A stretch of DNA of 64,000 nt from Amborella trichopoda (lineage: Eukaryota; Streptophyta; Magnoliopsida; Amborellales; Amborellaceae): contig NW_006497735.1 in NCBI RefSeq assembly GCF_000471905.2, positions 2,033,252 to 2,097,251 on the forward strand, given 5' to 3'. The translations under genes and the position numbers were made by a program. Below, piece after piece: positions 1 to 13,639 of the stretch (the first letter of the stretch is position 1; the number at the start of each line of letters is the position of its first letter). Below the pieces are notes generated by a model. That model did no database searches. It saw nothing but the letters and a program-made list of their open reading frames with translations, and was not told the origin of the DNA.

Positions 1-2269
1 GAGAGAGAGAGAGGGCCCTTGAAAAAAAATGTGGTCACCCATGAGGCTATCTTCTTCCTTCAGCTTTCATTTGAAACCTTTCCATGGAGTAGTCCATCAT
101 TTATGTGATCAAACCCATATTATTGCTTTATTAAGGTGTTGATTTTTCTTCTCATATTTTTATTTCCTACCATATTTTCATTATCAAAATTTGCTGTAAT
201 TCTTGGTTTACAGTAGCTTTCTTCATTTTTGGTTATGAAAACTTGATATTTGAAGAGTCCCAAAGCAATAGTGTAGTCCATACACTTAGTATGTGCAGAC
301 TAGCTTGCTTACTCCATGATCTTGACTAGTTTCTACTTGATTTCTTGATCTTATTTTTCTGAAATTCTTACTGAGAATATATAACTGATGAGAGTTCTAT
401 TTCATCATATTTGAGCATAAAAAATAGTCCATTGAGTTCCCTTTTTAATGTTGAAAAGTTCGTGTGGTCCATTGTGGAACACATAGTGTAGTTTCACAAT
501 AATTTCCTTATATTGTGTAGTATCTCTTTCAAACTTTGAAGGGCTATGTTGATACATGTCTCTCTCATGATTTGATCCCCATTAAGTGAAATAAATGTGA
601 TCATTTGCTTCCTATTGGATTGATCTCCTTAAGTTATTATTATCACTCTTGCCTTAGACAATGAGACGAAATTAAGTCTCCAAAAGGGCCTTTCGTGGCA
701 CGGGCACAAGGGGTTCGAACAATGGTTTTCCCATGTATGTTTGGATATTAATTTGATGTATTTATAGCTATTAAATGTATTCATGATTGGTAAAATTGAG
801 TATGTTGTGTGAATATTTAGATTATTTTTTAATCTTGCGGTACGAGCTTTAATGCTATGTATTATTGTTTATGCGAATTGAAATCTTATTGAATTATTAT
901 GATCAAGTGTATGATGTGTATGAGATATTATGATATATGATGAGGAAGAAGAATGAAGATGAAATTATCATATAATTTTGATATAATGAGGAATTACGAG
1001 TGCAAGTCATGCGATATGTTGTAGAGATGTACAATGTGCATATTTGAATATTGTATTAGTTTAATTGAATTTTTGAGTAAGGGATTCGTAAGGGACCTAT
1101 TAGGGTTGCATTTTATTATTCAAATGTGTATAAACCATGTTTATAGGTTGGAATATATATATTATGGTTTTGTATTGAGATATTCATGCATTTAAACCCT
1201 TGAGTTTTTATACAATGGAAATTTTTTAAAAGAATGCATTTCTAGCCCATTGGTCTTATACTACCAACAAAGATGTATTTTAGACAGGGGACGTATATGT
1301 ACATATGAGTCAGCTTACTCATAGAAAACCTATCCAAAAATCATTCTAAAAATATTCGAACTTAAATGAAATAGTGCATTAAAAAAAAATTTAATCTCAT
1401 GCACAATTGACACGAAATCTCATGAGAAGAAAATCAATGATAATTGGTTTTTATTTCTAAGGGATTATTCTAATGTGCGAGGAAGCTCTAAGCCCAATGA
1501 GTTATTTTTGATAAATATAGTATGAAAAAATAGAACCAGCAAGAAGCAAGAAAAATAAAGCAGGAAAGAAATAATGGAAAAAGAGAACTCTTGGATTTAC
1601 ATGATTTGTCACAGATGTAACTACATCAAAGGGCACAAAAAATTGAAATCCACTATACCTATGAATGTTACATCATAGATTTTGGGACATAGAGTCAAAC
1701 CCTCAACAAAACTTAGTTGATCATACCCTTTTAGACATGCTCTCTCGACTGACACCACTGCCAATCTCTCATCTCTATTCCATAATTAAACCACTCTCCA
1801 AGACGAGAACCATGAAAACAATTGAATTTTTTCTAACTTAAAGGGAAAACATTGCAAAATTTCTCTCGATTAGAAACTCTTTTCTCTCTAAGGGGAGGCC
1901 TTGCTTCTCATGCACAGGAGGCCCCTGCCTCTCTCTTTAGAGGAAGCCACATTTCCGATATAGTGATCCAAATATTCTCTCTCTCTCTCTCTCACTCTCT
2001 CTCTCTCTATATCTATATATATATAATGATGATAAGAACATCCATAAAATTGGGATAAAATAGAGTTCATTTAAGGCCTAGATCTAATAACCCCATCAAA
2101 TAGAGGGTTTATATTCATTGAGTTAAAAAATCACTTTTTAAAGTGATTTTTAGAATTTTTGTTTTCTGAAGATTATTCGCCTCAATGAAAATAGTGTATG
2201 TTTAAATATTAGGGGTCTCACAAATGGTTAAACCAAAGTTTTTGATGGTGCGTTTCATTGTATTACTAT

Positions 2270-2610
2270 AAAATTGCTACATGAAATCATCGCCCACACA
2301 AATATCATCGCCATCATCATCTAATCTTTATTCTAATTATTTGGGATCAGCTACACAAATCTTGTCCTGCCATTCCACTCTATCAAGGGCTATACCCTCA
2401 GTTATACCATAAGTTACCATATTTCTTTCACTACTTTTGTCCATATCCTTTTGGGCCTTTTGAGCATTTTCCATACCCTTTTAGAGCTTTCTACTTGAAC
2501 CAAATTGTCCCACACAACTGGTGCTATTCTAAGTTGACATTGTACCTGGTCAGACCACCTAAGTCTACTTTTCTCATTTTATTGCCTATTGGAGCCACTA
2601 CTAAGTACCC
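2270..2610 (-). mobile_element. RTE-type LINE 3' end fragment (copy A)
   Basis: The plus strand reads as the reverse complement of the typical RTE LINE tail: a run of cat/atc trinucleotides, then ctaatctttattctaatt, then tatttgggatcagctacac. The tract further right (to about 2610) is the decayed end of the coding part. The same tail occurs in the opposite sense at 32930-33000, 16280-16330 and 61240-61290, which supports the assignment. Only the 3' end is present. The duplicate is at 48720-49020. Confidence 0.7.
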
Positions 2611-3189
2611 TCGAATATATTCATTATGAATTCCATAGTGCTATATTAAAAGACACTATTAAAATGTAAGTTAACAATATTCCTTGGATCTTAGTTTTTA
2701 AAATAACACTTTTTTCACTTTGATGAATAACTCCGATAATTGAGAAAACATCTTAAAAAGTACCCTTTTTTTTACCCAACACATAGGGCTCCATTCGATG
2801 CATCGAGCTATTGATTGCATCAGGTGAGGATGACCTTGGTTTCGTCTCCATGGGGAGGACGTGAAATCCATATAATGGGACTGTGACCCCTAGCCCATTG
2901 ACTAGACTTTGGTAACCCACTTATGATCCCCAACATGGACTGTGAGCCATGGGCAACGTTGGGACAGTTTGAGAAAGCATGTGTGGCTCGTAGTTTCCAG
3001 TTGGACATGGAATGCCCCAGTGGATATTTATTCCTAGACTTTATGGATCATTTTCTCATCAAAGTATTTAATTTTGTTTTTATTAATTATATTTGATTTT
3101 TAGAATTGTTATTTGAACTTTTCTAAAACTCTGGATATTTTATTTATCAAATTTGGATTTATAAAGACAGATATATTGATTTTATGATG

Positions 3190-3395
3190 CTTTAAATATT
3201 CAAATAATGACTTTATTCAAATAATGACTTTATTCAAATAATGACTTTGTGTATTTCTAAAATATAAAAATAACGTAAATTGCATGGGAGGCCTAATAGG
3301 TCTTTTGGGACCACCATTGCATATTGGGTGGGGCCTATTATGTGACCAAATAGCTAGCACACTCCACCTAGAGAAACCTTCTATTTTTGTGGTAA
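3190..3395. repeat. A-only segment with 17-bp tandem repeat
   Basis: Copy B passes straight from tatattgattta to aagctttaaagc at about 49597. Copy A has about 200 extra bases here, beginning with three tandem copies of a 17-base unit (attcaaataatgacttt, about 3197-3251). It is either an insertion in A or a deletion in B. No coding potential was recognised. Confidence 0.7.
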
Positions 3396-3589
3396 AGCTT
3401 TAAAGCTTGAGAAATGAGTATATTTTGTTTTAGCAAGTTTAAGCTTTGAGGAAAATTTGAATGACACTAGAAAGCTTATGCATAAAATAAGAAATGATAA
3501 TATTATGATATATTAATTCCATATTTGAATTAATTGATGAGAAAATACATTAGAAAGTGGGGATAATTGTCTAGCACCCTCTATAGGAT

Positions 3590-4320
3590 GTTGATGGCCC
3601 ATTTATGGAAGGGAGAGCTCATATCTCTCACCCCACAAGTCACAGAAGATCAATGGTGCATATTCAATTTCACATGGGTGGCAAGCCAAGGAAAACCCTA
3701 AGAAACCCTAATCTTGTTCAAAGTACTATAAAAAAAGATTGATCTCTACCCAAAACTCTACACCTTATCTCATACATATGGTTTCTATCTCTCTCTCTTT
3801 CTTAACCTACCAAAGCGGGCACGCCCCACTTAGGATATCTCTCTCTCCTATAGAAACTCTCTCTCTCTTGAAAGTCCTAAAGGGGGGACACGCCCCACTC
3901 TCTCTCATCATATGGTTCTCTCTCATAGTGTCTCTCATGATATCTCGTCTCTCTTTGGGGTTTAGACTATAAGGTTGTGGTAGAAAAGAAAAACATCACT
4001 CTCTCACACTAGGTTGTTATGGGGATTCACTTAGTATTTGAGTTTGTGAACAAAGGGATTCATGTTCCATTGATGTGGTTTGTCCAAACTTGCGTTCCCG
4101 GTTGCTATTGAAGGTTGAAAATTAGATCCCACGCCATCGAAAGGTGAAGACTCTGTATAGGGTGTAAGAAACTCGGTTGAGATAATTTTCGGCACCTTGT
4201 TTTGTTTCTTCCATATTTTTTTATTATATATTTTATTCCCAAGCATAGGTTGTGTCGTTTCTTTGTTAATGAAAATTGTGGTTTTTAAAGGCTTCAAGTT
4301 CTTGAGACCCTATTTCATTC
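3590..4320. other. Repetitive CT-rich block, no gene recognised (copy at 49790-50520)
   Basis: The block holds repeated ctctctct clusters interleaved with a motif of the type ggg-cacgcccca, appearing twice about 80 bases apart, then a stretch ending in ttgttaatgaaaa. Minus-strand reading frames of about 88 codons exist in both copies, but they show no recognisable domain and cover simple repeats. I treat the block as non-coding repeat DNA, possibly an untranslated region of an old retroelement. Confidence 0.35.
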
Positions 4321-5344
4321 TTTTCTTTTATTTTATTTGAAGTATTATTATTGTACACTGGACTTCTTGTGAATGATCTAGACAGTGAAGAAAAGAAAAT
4401 AATTGAAAAAGAAACAAAGAAAATTATGATATACTCCGGCTAGATCACAGGTGCCATTTCATTTAGGAACTAAAAATCACTTTTTTTGTTCCTTTTTAAC
4501 ATTGTTAATCAATTGATAACAAAGCCATATATAGAACTAGAAAAGGAAAAAGGTTACTTCTGAGGCTTAGATCTAAGCATCTTACGAAATAAATGGATCT
4601 TAGGCGGGTTAAGAAAAATACGTTTGAGCATGAATTTTTTATTTTTATTTATTTATTTATTGATTATTCATCAAAATGAAAATGCTATATGTTTAAAAAG
4701 TGGCGTCAAACAAATGGCCCTAGCATAGTTTTTGAAGATTTTGATGGGTATATTTATAAAAAAAATGATTATTTTTGTTTAATTCTTTTTGAAATTTTCA
4801 CAAAAGTACAATTGTATTTTAGAAGTTAGTGTCCAATAATTTTATTAGTCAATACTCTTGTCCTTTAGTGAACTTCAACTTTTCCTTTCTAAATATCACA
4901 AAAATACCCCTTGCCTTGCAGTGAAAATTACATGTTCACAATTTATTGATGAGCAAACTACTATAAAAAAATAATTTTTTTTAAAAAAACCACATAATAA
5001 GTAAATTTACCATTCATAGTCCAGTCTAATATTACTATTTGTATTTGAAGAGTTGCGAATGGTAGATTATCTCATATATATGTGTGTGTGTGAGTAGAGA
5101 AGGCATGAATGATTGAAGAACAAAGGATAAATGAAAAGTAAAATTTGCTAAATGGTTGTATATCTACTTGAGTATGCATAAAACTGCCATAAGATAGCTA
5201 ATAATGGAAATTGATATTTGTTGAACAGTTTAAACCAGTATGTAGAAAAATGGGGCAGGAGGGTAAGTCAGTCCCCTGCTTGATTGATCTAAATGACTGA
5301 TCCATGCTGGTGCATACCGATTCTCTAGTGTGGGAATTGGTAGC

Positions 5345-5870
5345 AAAAAAATTTCAGAAATAATTTAGTTTCAAAAAATTTGAAATAAATATAATACAGA
5401 ATGAAATGGGTGGGAACAAAGTGATTCGGCCTATCCAAAATGTGGGGTTCCCTCATAGACTCATCCAGTTCTCTCATAAAACCAGGTATATCTATCAAAT
5501 CAAAATGAGTCCCTATTTCAAATAGGAATCAGGTCAATTACTACTAATTCCTCATCCTAATCGCCGATTCCTAATCTGGATAGGTGAATTCTAAAAAACC
5601 TTAAGAAGCAAATAACAACATGTGTCAATCGTAATTTATACTTGATTTCTTGTCCAAAATTACCTATACTAACAAGGGCACATTTGGATAACCATAGTTG
5701 CTTGTTCCTGGCAGATGACTCTTTGGAATATGGGTGTATGCTACTTGGATAGCATCAATAAATTGTTATCCTAACAACTCTTTGTTTTGTAACAACATTT
5801 CCTTAGGATCCATTAATACTGGGAAAGATGGTGATAGAGCTGCAGGCAGGTTCACCGGTTGTTGGCCGAG
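5345..5870. other. A-only segment, unclassified
   Basis: In copy B the corresponding junction (about 51540-51605) has a short AT-rich filler and a second copy of the motif attctctagtgtgggaattg, then continues with the gaggcc-cttcaatgatgg that ends this segment in A. The repeated flanking motif in B looks like a deletion scar or a small rearrangement. No gene or known element was recognised. Confidence 0.5.
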
Positions 5871-6037
5871 GCCTCTTCAATGATGGTAAAAAAAGTTTAC
5901 ACTCCCTTCCTTCTGTTTTTTTTTTTAGGTTTTTTTTCACCTTTTTCATGTGTTTGTATTTTTTATTTTTGTTAGGGCGATTTCTATCTTTTGATGAAAA
6001 TGGCCAAGATTTGGGGCTTTAAAAACCATTTTTTAGA

Positions 6038-6270
6038 GGGGATTGTATACAATGAGACCATTTACTTCTAATACAAGGTGGTCACAATTACTTACAACCA
6101 CTTGATTAAAAATTTGTTAGTTTTGATGTGTCACAAAGTTCGAAAAAATTTCTTCTAAAGTTTGAGCTTGGTCAATAAAATAATTACAGTCACCCAGTTT
6201 CACATTCAATGGTCAAGATTTATATGACCACCTTGTACCAAAGCTATATGGTCTCATTCTATACTTGCCC
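6038..6270. mobile_element. MITE family 2 (233 bp), copy A
   Basis: Imperfect terminal inverted repeats of about 50 bases. The left end reads gattgtatacaatgagacca and runs into acaaggtggtcac. The reverse complement of the right end reads gggcaagtatagaatgagacc and runs into acaaggtggtcat. No coding capacity. Related copies are at 51788-52020 (the duplicate) and 29408-29637, with a half copy at about 28348-28420. A further degenerate part is at about 17995-18147. Confidence 0.75.
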
Positions 6271-6689
6271 TTTCTAGAGGGAGTAAAAACCTTTTACAAT
6301 TTTTCTCATGCTCTCTACCTAAAAACACCCCAACCCTAGCCCTAGTTTTGGGCAACTTTCGTGGTGAATTCTGGACATCATCCCGATTTGAAGCTCGAAA
6401 TCTATTACACCCGATTTCAGTTTTTTTTTAGGGTTTTTGCCATATAAATTTCTTTTTCTTTTTCGAATTAATGAAATTTATTTATCTTTGGGTTCTTGTT
6501 AATTATTTTATCTTTATTAAGGTTTATTATTGTATGTTTTTACCTTTTATGAAGACCTATCAGCATTTTTTAAAACAATTTTATTATTGTATGTTTTTAC
6601 CTTATAGAAAGACCTATCAGCAATTTTAAAACAAATGCTAAGATTATAAGGTTTTTATATTCATTTATTGTTTATAATTTCTTTTTCAG

Positions 6690-7075
6690 TTTCAATAAGT
6701 ATGGAAAACATTTGTATTGCATAGATGTTATTGTTTTGTTCCTAGTATGTTTCTTAAATTTTTTTAGTTTCCTATATTTTTATGATATTTCATATTTAAT
6801 TTTTATTTTATATATTTTTTGTTTTTTTTTCTAATTTTTAAATTATGTGAAACATTCAACAGGTGAACCGGTTCGGCCGGGCCTGTTCTCTCACTAGTTT
6901 GATCACCAGTTCAGTTCTGACAACATTGATTTCAACAATTAATTTTCATGTCCATATAAAAACCATTTCATAGAGACCGCAATTCCACCTATTTTAGTTG
7001 AATATTGGTTTCCTTATTTTGGCTTCCAAGATGAGAAAATACACGTAGACATCTCCAAGAGAGGCCTCTCTAGGT
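6690..7075. other. A-only segment, unclassified
   Basis: Copy B goes from tttataagttcaatttcaat directly into aggtcttttcaatcc (about 52430-52460). A has about 380 extra bases, AT-rich at first and then containing gtgaaccggttcggccgg. No gene or terminal repeats were recognised. Confidence 0.5.
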
Positions 7076-7697
7076 ATCCAAATAGGCCATAAAAGGTTTC
7101 TTCAATTCCAGGAAATAACAAAGGAAAAAACAAAACGAACCACATTTACTCTCAAAGTACCTTTCACATATAAAAATCATGTTTCTCAGTTTCCATTGCA
7201 TATGTTACTAAAATCTTCCTTGGTCGTTATAAATTAATCCCACTCATGCATTCTTTTTTATTTTTCAGTTGCCGAAACTTGGCAATTCTGGCATCAGAAA
7301 ATTTTAAATCGATCATCTCAACCTTGGCAATTATGGTAAAATTAGGATTTCAAGCCCTAAAAATAGTATATATTGTGACAACTTATCTAGACCGATTCAT
7401 GTTGCCCTAAAAATAGGTGCCCATGGATCCATAAGATCTGTGTCTTTTTTCTAGTTTCAAATTTTATAGCTAGTATTAGAAATTGATTTTAGAGCCATCA
7501 TAGATATTTTCAGTGCCCAACGTGCTTTCTAGATGAAGATTTGAGGTGAGGCTTTACTTTATTTTCATAATGCCTAGGCCTTACAGAAACTGCCTCCAAT
7601 ATATAATTTAGAACAGACCTAGAAACTTAGATTGAATAGAACTTCACCTTGTATTAAGATAAAAAAAAAACATAATGTTTATCGTAAAAAAAAAAAA

Positions 7698-8186
7698 GGG
7701 CAAGCTTTCTATGCTTCCCCCACAATATAAAACTTATATACATCCCCTCCCATTTTGAATGGAGGGCTAAGCTTGTATCAATCGCAATGTCATGTTTCTA
7801 CATTGTTTTATGTTTATGCTTTTTATATAAATTTCTTTCAGACAAAATTTCGGGTGTCCAATCATCTATTAAACACGCATTTGTAAAAAAAATATTAAAA
7901 TAATGTTCCAAAAAAATAAAATGAGCAAAATACCCTTAAAATATTCAAGGGGTATTTTGGTCACTATGTTTTATTAAAAAATTATTTGTAATATTTTTTA
8001 TTGGTGCGCCCCAATGAGAAGATGACCCATACCAAATTTTATATTCGTACAATTTGTATATAAAAAATTAAAAATAAAATACTCTAAGGCATCAGAACTA
8101 AGATCAAACAGAGTGGCTTACTTGATCAAAATTGAATGGCTGGATAGATCTTCTATGCTATAGGAGAAGTATAAAAACGTTTCCCC
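7698..8186. mobile_element. MITE family 1 (about 0.5 kb), copy 1
   Basis: A short non-coding element with imperfect terminal inverted repeats. The left end is gggcaagctttctatgcttc. The right end, read in reverse complement, is ggggaaacgtttttatactt. Its centre contains an internal inverted motif, aaaatacccttaaaatattc then aaggggtattttgg. Six copies are recognisable in the window. This copy and the one at 53051-53528 are duplicates created by the large duplication. Confidence 0.8.
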
Positions 8187-11100
8187 AAAAAAAACAAGAT
8201 AAAAAAACATAATATAGTTTGAAACTTGTCACATTTTAAAGGTCAGACACGCTTAATTGTTAAGACTCTAAGCTATCAAGTAATTAGTTATTCATTTCCC
8301 TATGTTAAAATTTCTAATGATATTTAAGGATCCAAGTATGGTGGCATTTGTATTACTTTAGTATAGGAATGTCGGCGTACTTTAACCTCTACAAGCATTT
8401 GGAGAGAATGATATGTGAGATTAAAATCTTATGCTTAAATCCAATCCCAGCTATTTTCAACATGTTGGAAGATGTCAATACTGACTTACTAGCTAATTTT
8501 TTTGTAATTTTGTTTTTGTAATTCGTTAATGGAGGTATTAAGTATGGTCCTTTGATTTTAGAGGAGTTTCTAATTTAGGTTGCTGAGATACCGCCTTGGT
8601 ATCTCTTCGACATTGTTGTTGTCCTGTTTTATACTTAGATTAATAGAACTTAAAAAAGTAAAAATAAAAAGCTACAAGTAAAGAGAGAAAATGCTTGTCG
8701 CGCATGCAAATCCCTCCTTGAAGATTCTGAGCTAAATAACACCATGGGCTGGTTATCATAGTCCTATTAATACAACATTAAGTTTATACATTCTTAGTTT
8801 TGTATAGAATAATTGTAAAAAGATATATAGATATTCTTGAAAACCTTAAGAAGATATTGTTTGGGTAAACCTCAAAAATATTTTTCAACATATTAAAAAT
8901 TACACAATAAACATCTCATCTTTTAGTTAAGGGATGCGATATTGGATTCTACTGGGGCACCATAAATGTGCTCATGCCGTCGTAAAAACCACTTTTGAGG
9001 TTCTAGGCGCTTAAAACATTTTGGGACTCCCTTAGAATTAGGGGATTCTAAGTTTGATAGAGTTTACCCCCAAATCTCCTCAAATATATTCCAATAATGG
9101 AACCGATAGTTGAAATTTCATTCAGAATTGTAAAAATTTGAGGCATTTATGGGGCTCTAAATGCATGTGTTTCGTGAATTTTAGTTTTTTGTTTTTTTAT
9201 CTGTGAGAGAGTGTTTTAAAAATATTGTGGGTGCCCTACCTAGCCCAAAAGTGGTATTTGAGGTGGGCAAAGAAATAAGTTTGGTGCCTCAGTTGAATTT
9301 TTCTTTTGTGTGGATCAACGGGGATTACAGGCTCCTATCCATTTTGGAAAGATTCAATATTTTGAAATTGTTAGTGAGAATGGGGCTATGACCTCTAATC
9401 GGAGCTTAGCTGGTGCAACCACCCTGGCCCCAACCCCATTATCACTAGTCTACTTCATGATTCCATTGAAAATCTCTCGTCAATCTAGATAGGACTCACA
9501 TAGCAGTAGATTTCCCGGATGTGATGATATCCATTAGCATTTTCCGAAACTCCTACATCGTTTGTTCCTAAACTATCAGCGTCGTACCCATTCTCGTCAC
9601 AACCATAATACATTTGAACACTTTCCTCCGCATTGCGAGTACTTCAGTTGATGCCCATCTCAAAGTGGCAATATGGGAAAAGAACATGTTCAGGATTTAT
9701 CCCACCAGTATTCTACAACACAATAAATGGAAGGGTAACTCCCCAAAATCATGATAAATTTGATCTAAAAATACAAAGTTAAAAATTGTACATTACCTTC
9801 TTAAAAGCTTCCATATTCCTCAGACAATCAAGGTGGATGGAGTTCCAATAATTCCCTTGACATGATATTCTTAAATCTTCCTATAGTCTATCTGAAATGA
9901 GTCCCATTTGATGAGCATATGGAACCCTAGATTCCAAAAGGATATCATAATCTGTAAGCTCATTGCCTACAGAGTAGCCCTGGTACACCAACAAACAAGA
10001 AAATGAATTAGAACCCAAATTACATTGTAGAATGCTTATATATAACCATCTATTTTTGGTTACTGCATTCTTATTTGTGAGCATTGTAAGTAGAAGGGGA
10101 AATCATAGTTTCTTTGAAAAACTTATAAATCATGTTGGTGACCTGACACGGAAACAACGCTCATAGTTTAGTTTATTTCAGTATTGCAATGAAATCAAGT
10201 GTATTCTCATTGACTTCCATTCAAATGTAAATTTGAAAATTTCAATTACATCTCCATAATGTCTTTTAGGTAACTAGATAATATCATCAACAAAGTCATA
10301 TCCTTCTTTTGAGTAAGGATGAAATTCACAGTTACCTTGAAATTTAAGTTTGGCTTCACCCCTTCTTCTATTCTAGCAATAATAAATTATATGTTTATAG
10401 ATAAATAAAAAGCATAATTTTAACTAAGGAGTCATGTCATTGTACCTTGTAGAAAATACACAGAATTAATATTAGGCTGATAAGTTCAACTATCAATAAT
10501 CAAGAATAAAACTTCTATAAGGTTAGCTAGGTTTAATTAAGAAAATAATTACACTAACCAAAAAGAATTAATAATATAAGTGCTACCTTTCACAATTTCT
10601 AGTGACAAAGTTGGGATATAAGCTCCAGCATATGAACATCCAGTAATGTAAGGATTAGACAAGAACTCGGGGTACTCGCGAAACCACTGCATCATAAAAC
10701 TGTAAGTGAACTTCACAAACAATTTTTAATTAGGTCCTTTAGCAGAGTATAGGGTGGCTGACCTTTAAACCAAAGTCATATTGATCTGCTATAGTTTTGG
10801 AATCGTCAGTTTGGTAATCCTCACTGTTATCAGAATATGAGAATCCAGTACCAACAGGTGCATCCATAACAACAAGGCTAGACACCTACAATGCAGAGGA
10901 ATTTGAAAGAGGAAATTCCCTCTTACATTCATATTGTATCCATTCACATGCAAAGGTCATCTGCTTAGTACGTCATACTGAAGAGAGTGCATTGGAAGCT
11001 CATCATCCTCACATTCCATATATTGGCAACTATGAAGAGTAGATATAGAACATCAACAAGGTGTCACATTTGAAAGATAGAAGGGATGGAAATTTTATTA

Positions 11101-13639
11101 TGATCCAACCTGGAAAATAATAGGTGAACCCACTTGATGAATATTACTTTTGTCCAACGGAAAGGATTTAGTTCTACTTTCACCCCATTGATGATATAAT
11201 CCGGATCCTCGTCAATCTTGAAAGGACCTGAAATACAATTCAGAAACACCTTCTATAAAACGTCAAACTTATATTCTAAAAGTAAATTGCACCTCAAAAA
11301 TCTACCCAAAAGGTGTTTCAATGCTAGAAAATCTTCAAATTGAGCATGTCGACCTCAAGTTGTATGGATACGAAATAGAGAAGGATTTCAAGGCCTAATA
11401 AGCATTTTAAGTACCAATACTGCACTTTTAGCAAGATTTAGAAGTACGCCTGTTTATGGTTGACACCTTATATATACTGCACCCATCAAATAAACTTATA
11501 GTTTGTAAACTAAGATTCTAAACATAAAGCAAATAAAAAACTCCCCTCCAATTAAGCTGAAAATTAAATATAAAAGAAACCCTATTTCCTTAGTAATTTT
11601 CAAATTTAGTATTAATGTTCCCATATGTGCTTTAAATCCAATTTTTGTTTGGATGATGAAGAAAATAAATGCTTTTACCATTTTGTGAGAAATCCCCATG
11701 TTTCTTTCTTATTAAGTGAACTAGTGTCAAAATGATTTGAAATTGTTACTGAAGTAAGCAAATGGCTTTAATACCTTGTTGCAACACACATGATGTGGTT
11801 TACAAAGCTTACATACACATTTCACAATTACTCACCAACTAGTAAAATGGCTTGAACATCAGTTAGATATTTACATTAAAAATACCATAGTTTGAAGATA
11901 TAAGTTCACTCTACCACCAAGATGCCAACAAGATTCTAACATCTTGTTACTGAAGATGGACACTAAGAAGGAAGTTGTGAATACAATGACAAAGTTGCTT
12001 ACACTACTAAATTTGAGCTATTTTTGGACTTGATTAATGTCCTTCCATGATGAGTGCCCTTTTTTCCTTTTTGGGGTGGGGGATTGGGGCTTGTGAAGAA
12101 GGTGGTAGAAGGGAATCTATTTTGTGCACTTGATGGAAGTCAATTAAATGTGGACATTTGTTTGGTCAACTTGCATTTCAAGAAAGCCTATGAGGGATGT
12201 TAGGTTTCTATCTTATAGTTGTTAGATTTCCCATTTCATAGAGAAGTGAATCCTACGTTTCTTAAAATTCTTGCCTACTTTTATGGGGATATATGCCCAT
12301 GGTTATATGAATGATTATCTTCACATAATTATCTAACTAAAGGGTAGGCTATGGGGGATTCTATCTATCTCTTGTAATGAAAGATAAAGAGGAGTCCATG
12401 TGATTCTGTCTACAGGGTTTGTGTCTTTTTATGAATAGTTGTTTTAGGAAGCCTATGCAAGGTGTAGAGAGAATATGCAGAGAGCGAACTATGAGATTGA
12501 GCTTGAGTTCCTTGGTTCTCTTAGAGATCCATTCAAAATAGGCATGTCATGGCTCTGTTACCATTTATTAACCTTTGGATGCATAGTGCTAGCTGTGCTA
12601 CCATGCCAAGAGTCTGATTACCAAACATGAATTAGTCTTGGGTATAAACCTTTCCTAGTATTGCATAGCTTCTTCGTGCTCCTTAAATCTAATTTTGTGA
12701 ATGGTAAACATTTGTAGATTGGGTTCTTATCAAGAATATCCTTTGAGTTCCCAAATACTTTATTTATTTTCTTAGCAAGGTCTACGAAAATTTTAACTTT
12801 ATCGACCATTCCACATGTCTCTTCCATTCCAATTTTATTGATCTTTACTCATCTTCCTCATTCCTAGGGGAGGAGCAATGTCCCGATTACCTTGTCTTTC
12901 AACAATTAGAATCTAGAGGTACTATCCAAGAATTCATGCTTGGAGTTGAGTGGTTAATGTTTTAATGATTGCATATATTCAAATCCGATCGTTAAACTAC
13001 AATGTGAAAAGCGAAAAGAAGCAAAAAGGAATATGTGCTAACTTATGCATCTATATACTCTATTACTACGCCAAAAGCATGGGATGGACACATGTCGCAA
13101 ACATAGAAATATAATCTATCACTAGAGAGATGGTTAGAGTACATAAACTCCTAAAAATAATGTGTGGAACGGGAGAGGGCGTTCTTGTTTTTAAGACAGA
13201 GAGACTCAAAAGGAATCAACCATCAAATTCTAAGAGTCACTAACTCCTAGTAATTGCTTATGGGGGTAGACCCTATTATTCACATCTATTGTGACTCTTC
13301 ACCAATAAATTATGATTTAAACATAGGTGGAAAGGGGCTGGGGTCATGGTGGTAGCACCCCACATCCTAGTCACCATGTTGTGGTTTCCATTTCTACCGC
13401 TAACACCACCCCACTAATACTTTCTAAAAGCTTACTTCTAATCTACTTGAAAAAACGGGTAGGGGCATGTCTTTCTCATTGAAATAACCCCCAAAAAAGA
13501 AAATTCTTTAATAATTACATATTTGGGTACAACCATTTATAGGTGGTTACTCTCTATATCGATGCTGACTCTTCACTAATAACTTAAAAGTGAAAATTTT
13601 GGAAAGGCATATTGTGAGGGTAGACATTTTTAATGGTTC

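Noticed and set aside
4031..4297. 88-codon minus-strand frame conserved in both duplication copies (also 50232-50498)
   Set aside because: Retention in both copies is expected from recent duplication. There is no domain, and it overlaps a repeat-like CT-rich block.
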